A DNA stretch of 8,454 nt. It comes from SZUA-146 sp963922815. GTDB lineage: Bacteria; Pseudomonadota; Gammaproteobacteria; Steroidobacterales; SZUA-146. A program made the position numbers and the translations under genes. Location of the stretch: assembly GCA_963922815.1 (NCBI GenBank), contig CAWUKD010000152.1, positions 1 through 8,454 on the forward strand, written 5' to 3'. Below the pieces are notes generated by a model. The model was not told the DNA's origin and ran no database searches. It saw nothing but the letters and a program-made list of their open reading frames with translations. This document shows, piece by piece, positions 5,466 to 8,454 of the stretch; position 1 is the stretch's first letter; each line of letters starts with the position of its first letter.

Positions 5466-6955
5466 GTAACCTGAATTCTCACCTGCCAGCACTGCAGATT
5501 GTGCTGCCGATGCTCGTGGCTCCGCTGGTCATCCTGCTGCGCCCGCGCGGACTGGCGTGGGCGGCGTCTACCGCCGCCAGTGTCATGACATTTGCGCTGG
5601 CTATTGCGATCACCCGGATCGTCTTGGCGTCCGGGCCTGTCACCTACCTGATGGGATCCTGGCCTGCTCCTTACGGTATAGAGCTCCGGATCGACGCTCT
5701 GAGCGCTTTAATGCTGCTGGTGATTTCCGGCGCCTCTTCAGTGGCACTCATTGGCGGTCGACAGAGTATCGACGGACAAATTCAGCAAGAGCGGCAGCCC
5801 TACTTCTATTCGGCCTGGTTGCTGGCCCTTACCGGTCTGTGTGGTATTGCCGTTGCCGGTGATGCCTTCAATATTTTTGTGTTCATGGAGATATCGTCTC
5901 TGGCAAGCTACATACTGATTGCCGGCGGACCGGATCGACGGGCACTGCCGTCGGTATTCAAGTATCTGATCATGGGCACCATCGGAGCGACTTTCTATCT
6001 GATCGGCGTTGGCCTGATCTATATGATGACAGGCACGCTGAACATGGCGGACATGGAGCTACGAATCGCTGTAGTCAGCGATCAGCGTCCGATACTGGCA
6101 GCAGCCGGCTTTATCACCGTCGGACTTGGATTGAAGGCAGCTATCTTCCCGCTGCACGTGTGGCTACCCAATTCGTATACGTACGCACCTCACGTTGTGA
6201 CCGCCTTCCTGGCAGCCTGCGCCACGAAGGTCGCGCTGTATGTGCTGCTTCGATTCGACTTTTTCGTTTTTCAGGGCAACCTTACAGGACATGCGTTCCA
6301 GTTCGCGGCCTACCTTATGCCCCTGGCAATTCTGGGTATCCTTACCGGATCGGCGGTTGCCATGTTTGAGCGTAACGTCAAACGGTCGCTCGCATTTTCT
6401 TCGGTCGCTCAGATCGGCTATATCATGCTCGGTGCCAGCCTGGTCACCGTCTCCGGGCTAACGGCCGGCGTGGTGCACGTGTTCAACCATGCCCTGGCGA
6501 AAGGCACACTGTTTCTGGCGCTGGCTGCGGTGGGCACGACCATCGCTACGTTGCGTATCGAGGACCTCAGCGGCATCGCCCGACGCATGCCATGGACGTT
6601 TGCCGCGTTTGTCGTAGCGGGACTCAGCCTGATAGGGATTCCCGGCACGGCCGGCTTTATCAGCAAGTGGTACCTGATCAGTGCCGCCATGGAGTTTGGC
6701 GCTCCGGGTTTGCTGCTGGTCGCCATCATATTGATCAGTTCACTGATGGCGGTGGTCTACATCTGGCGGATCGTTGAATCGGCCTATTTCGGGAAGGCCG
6801 CTGAAGCCAGCAGAACAGCACCTGCGGTGTCACCGCTTACTGTAAGCATTGTGTGGATTGCGGCGCTGGCCAATATCTATTTTGGTCTGGTACCCGATCT
6901 GCCGCTTGAGCTGTCGTCATCCGCCGCCAACGAACTGTTGAGGCATTTGCCATGA
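5462..6955 (+). CDS. mrpD: Mrp/Mnh antiporter large subunit D
   Basis: This 497-residue protein is of the proton-conducting antiporter (NuoL/M/N, MrpA/D) family, with about 14 membrane helices and the usual MrpD length. The charged residues expected for ion translocation are present: E143 in FMEISSLASY (helix 5), K225 in LGLKAAIFPLHVWLP (helix 7), K256 in ATKVALY (helix 8), K347 in FNHALAKGTLF with H339 and H343 nearby, and K402 in GFISKWYL (helix 12). With these residues in place the subunit is likely active. The start overlaps the mrpC stop (ATGA), with an AGGAG ribosome site (5446-5450) 11 bases upstream. It works in the inner membrane with the second large subunit encoded next. NuoN or NuoM of complex I is unlikely, because mrpE, mrpF and mrpG are adjacent. 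Confidence 0.9.
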   Translation: MSNLNSHLPALQIVLPMLVAPLVILLRPRGLAWAASTAASVMTFALAIAITRIVLASGPVTYLMGSWPAPYGIELRIDALSALMLLVISGASSVALIGGRQSIDGQIQQERQPYFYSAWLLALTGLCGIAVAGDAFNIFVFMEISSLASYILIAGGPDRRALPSVFKYLIMGTIGATFYLIGVGLIYMMTGTLNMADMELRIAVVSDQRPILAAAGFITVGLGLKAAIFPLHVWLPNSYTYAPHVVTAFLAACATKVALYVLLRFDFFVFQGNLTGHAFQFAAYLMPLAILGILTGSAVAMFERNVKRSLAFSSVAQIGYIMLGASLVTVSGLTAGVVHVFNHALAKGTLFLALAAVGTTIATLRIEDLSGIARRMPWTFAAFVVAGLSLIGIPGTAGFISKWYLISAAMEFGAPGLLLVAIILISSLMAVVYIWRIVESAYFGKAAEASRTAPAVSPLTVSIVWIAALANIYFGLVPDLPLELSSSAANELLRHLP

Positions 6956-8421
6956 GCGTTGAGATGACAATTGCACTGGCAATGCTGCTTCCGCTTGTGG
7001 GTGCCTTTGGCATTGCACTGGCCGGACGTATAAGCGACAACCTGCGCGAGGCGGTCACGCTAATAACGGCCAGCGCGCTGGCGGTCACCGTCTGGAGCCT
7101 GTTGCCGGTCGTAATGGAGGGTGGACGCCCTGCGTTAACCGTGGCGGAACTGCTGCCCGGTGTCGAAATTGCGTTTCGGGTCGAGCCGCTTGGCATGCTG
7201 TTTGCCGCCCTGGCCTCTGCGCTGTGGATTGTCAATTCCGTCTACTCCATTGGTTACATGCGCGGTAACAACGAGAAGAATCAGACGCGGTTCTACATCA
7301 TGTTTGCCGTGTCGCTAGCCGCCGCCATGGGCATTGCGTTCGCCGGAAACCTCATTACGCTGTTCTTGTTTTATGAAGCGTTGACGCTTGCAACGTATCC
7401 GCTGGTTTCCCATAAGGGTGATGAAAAAACCGTGCGATCAGCGCGCGTGTACCTTGGCATACTGCTAACGACATCGATCGGCCTGTTCCTGCCGGCGATC
7501 ATCTGGACGTACAACACTGCCGGCACGGGTGATTTTATTGCCGGCGGCATTCTCGAAGGGCATATTGCCGGACCCGCGGTCGGACTTCTGCTCGGCTTGT
7601 TCGTTTTTGGAATCGGTAAGGCTGCGGTAATGCCAGTGCATCGCTGGCTACCGGCGGCGATGGTTGCCCCAACCCCGGTCAGCGCCCTGCTCCACGCGGT
7701 CGCCGTTGTTAAGGCCGGTGTTTTCAGCATCACGAAAGTGATTGTTTATATTTTTGGCGTTGACTTCCTCGCTTCGGAACCCAGCTCCGGCTGGCTTGTT
7801 TATGCAGCCGCTTTTACGATTATCGTTGCCAGTATCGTCGCCCTGCGGCAGCAGAACCTGAAACGTCTACTGGCCTATTCAACGATTGCCCAGTTGTCGT
7901 ATGTAGTGATGGCCGCGGCCATCCTGAAACCTCTCGCCGAGATTGGCGCCGCTATCCACATGGTGGCGCACGCCTTTGGCAAGATCACCCTGTTTTTTGC
8001 CGCCGGGGCAATTTATGTAGCTGCAAAGAAAACCGAGCTTCATCAACTGCGTGGAATTGGCCGCCGCATGCCCATTACCATGACGGCATTTACTATCGGT
8101 GCACTTAGCATGATTGGCGTCCCGCCAACCGGCGGTTTCGTGTCCAAGTGGTACATCCTGGCTGGCGCGTTCGAAGCCGACAGCTACGTTCCCCTTATTA
8201 CGATTATATTGAGCACCGTACTGAACGCCGCATACTTTCTGCCGATCGTCTATATGGCGTGGTTTATGCCGGAAGACAATCCTGGAACCGAAACTCACGG
8301 TGAAGCGCCCTGGCCTGCAGTGCTGGCGCTCGCGTTTACCGCGTTTTTAACGATTGCGTTTTTCTTTTTTAATGGACCTGCTCTTGAGCTTGAGCGCCAG
8401 GTCGTTGAGCATTTGTCATGA
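6952..8421 (+). CDS. Second MrpD-like/MrpA-N-like antiporter large subunit
   Basis: This 489-residue protein is of the same antiporter family, with about 14 helices. Key residues are kept: E142 in FYEALTLATYPLV, K223 in GKAAVMPVHRWLP, K254 in the stretch TPVSALLHAVAVVKAG (241-256), H336, H340 and K344 in HMVAHAFGKITLFF, and K399 in GFVSKWYILAG. The P-T-P-V-S-A-L-L-H-A segment is closer to NuoL and the N-terminal half of MrpA than to typical MrpD. I therefore infer that it takes the place of the missing MrpA antiporter module. It ends at about the length of MrpD and lacks the long C-terminal lateral helix of NuoL. The start overlaps mrpD by ATGA, with GAGG (6940-6943) eight bases upstream. Databases would probably label it a subunit D family protein. 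Confidence 0.85.
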   Translation: MSVEMTIALAMLLPLVGAFGIALAGRISDNLREAVTLITASALAVTVWSLLPVVMEGGRPALTVAELLPGVEIAFRVEPLGMLFAALASALWIVNSVYSIGYMRGNNEKNQTRFYIMFAVSLAAAMGIAFAGNLITLFLFYEALTLATYPLVSHKGDEKTVRSARVYLGILLTTSIGLFLPAIIWTYNTAGTGDFIAGGILEGHIAGPAVGLLLGLFVFGIGKAAVMPVHRWLPAAMVAPTPVSALLHAVAVVKAGVFSITKVIVYIFGVDFLASEPSSGWLVYAAAFTIIVASIVALRQQNLKRLLAYSTIAQLSYVVMAAAILKPLAEIGAAIHMVAHAFGKITLFFAAGAIYVAAKKTELHQLRGIGRRMPITMTAFTIGALSMIGVPPTGGFVSKWYILAGAFEADSYVPLITIILSTVLNAAYFLPIVYMAWFMPEDNPGTETHGEAPWPAVLALAFTAFLTIAFFFFNGPALELERQVVEHLS

Positions 8422-8454
8422 ACAATCCCGGGTACGATGACCACTGGCTGGTAC
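8418..8454 (+). CDS. Start of the next operon gene, cut by window edge
   Basis: An ATG overlaps the stop of the preceding large subunit as ATGA, and the frame stays open to the end, giving MNNPGYDDHWLV. Twelve codons are too few to identify a family. The overlap style matches the rest of the operon, so a real gene is likely. A third large antiporter-like subunit is one possibility, since related operons can carry extra subunit-D-like genes, but this is recalled rather than shown. Confidence 0.5.
   Translation, partial: MNNPGYDDHWLV

Larger units (their letters stand above)
2134..8454 (+). other. Regulator - rap1a-like - mrpEFG(A'B)CDD operon
   Basis: All genes from 2134 to the right edge point the same way, with gaps of at most 26 bases. 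Four-base ATGA overlaps join rap1a-like/mrpE, mrpG/fused A'B, mrpC/mrpD, mrpD/second large subunit, and the second large subunit/edge gene. The remaining mrp junctions (E/F, F/G, A'B/C) have gaps of one to three bases. No terminator hairpin was seen inside the cluster. The product set is that of one multisubunit inner-membrane cation/proton antiporter plus a periplasmic partner. The order E-F-G-(A C-terminal modules, B)-C-D follows the antiporter module of membrane-bound hydrogenase operons rather than classic mrpA-G. The operon continues beyond the window, so its full content is unknown. Confidence 0.8.

Noticed and set aside
7879..8298. 139-codon antisense frame in the second large subunit
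   Set aside because: It is a shadow of a gene with intact family motifs and has no ribosome site.
5112..8421. Reading mrpC, mrpD and the second large subunit as complex I genes nuoK, nuoM/N and nuoL
   Set aside because: The adjacent mrpE, mrpF, mrpG and MrpB domains, which complex I lacks, make an Mrp-type complex the better reading. A hydrogenase-linked complex cannot be excluded because the operon runs out of the window.

Overview
The window looks like a chromosomal segment of a Gram-negative bacterium, most likely a gammaproteobacterium (possibly marine or halotolerant). The reasons are an OmpW-type outer-membrane protein with a Sec signal peptide, a periplasmic Rap1a/Tai-type protein, and the proteobacterial style of the cation/proton antiporter genes. 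Nothing in the sequence fixes a genus. No rRNA, tRNA, CRISPR array, insertion sequence or phage gene is visible.

Left part (1-1753): the first 60 codons of an ompW-like gene run leftwards off the window. A gene-poor stretch (about 182-768) follows, with one small inverted repeat close to a possible ompW -10 box. Next come two convergent small genes: a rightward 165-residue protein of unknown function with one hydrophobic stretch, and a leftward stand-alone TerB-like protein.

Middle (1754-2498): this is a regulatory region with an AT-rich nested inverted repeat. It is followed by a small winged-helix regulator whose gene is the likely first gene of the operon to its right.

Right part (2499-8454): a tightly packed operon encodes a periplasmic Rap1a-like protein and then a multisubunit Mrp/Mnh-type cation/proton antiporter in the order E, F, G, fused (MrpA C-terminal modules + MrpB), C, D and a second large antiporter-like subunit. 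A further gene is only begun at the right edge. There is no full-length MrpA. Its C-terminal modules are fused to MrpB, and its N-terminal antiporter module may be replaced by the second large subunit. This resembles the layout of the antiporter module of archaeal membrane-bound hydrogenases more than the classic Bacillus mrpABCDEFG order. Most gene junctions are 4-base ATGA overlaps, including the one joining the Rap1a-like gene to mrpE, which suggests translational coupling.

Working model (inference): the winged-helix protein senses an unknown signal and controls the operon from the dyad upstream of itself. The Mrp complex exchanges Na+ (or K+) for H+ across the inner membrane. The secreted Rap1a-like protein may be an accessory or assembly partner on the periplasmic face. 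That last association is the most unusual feature of the window.
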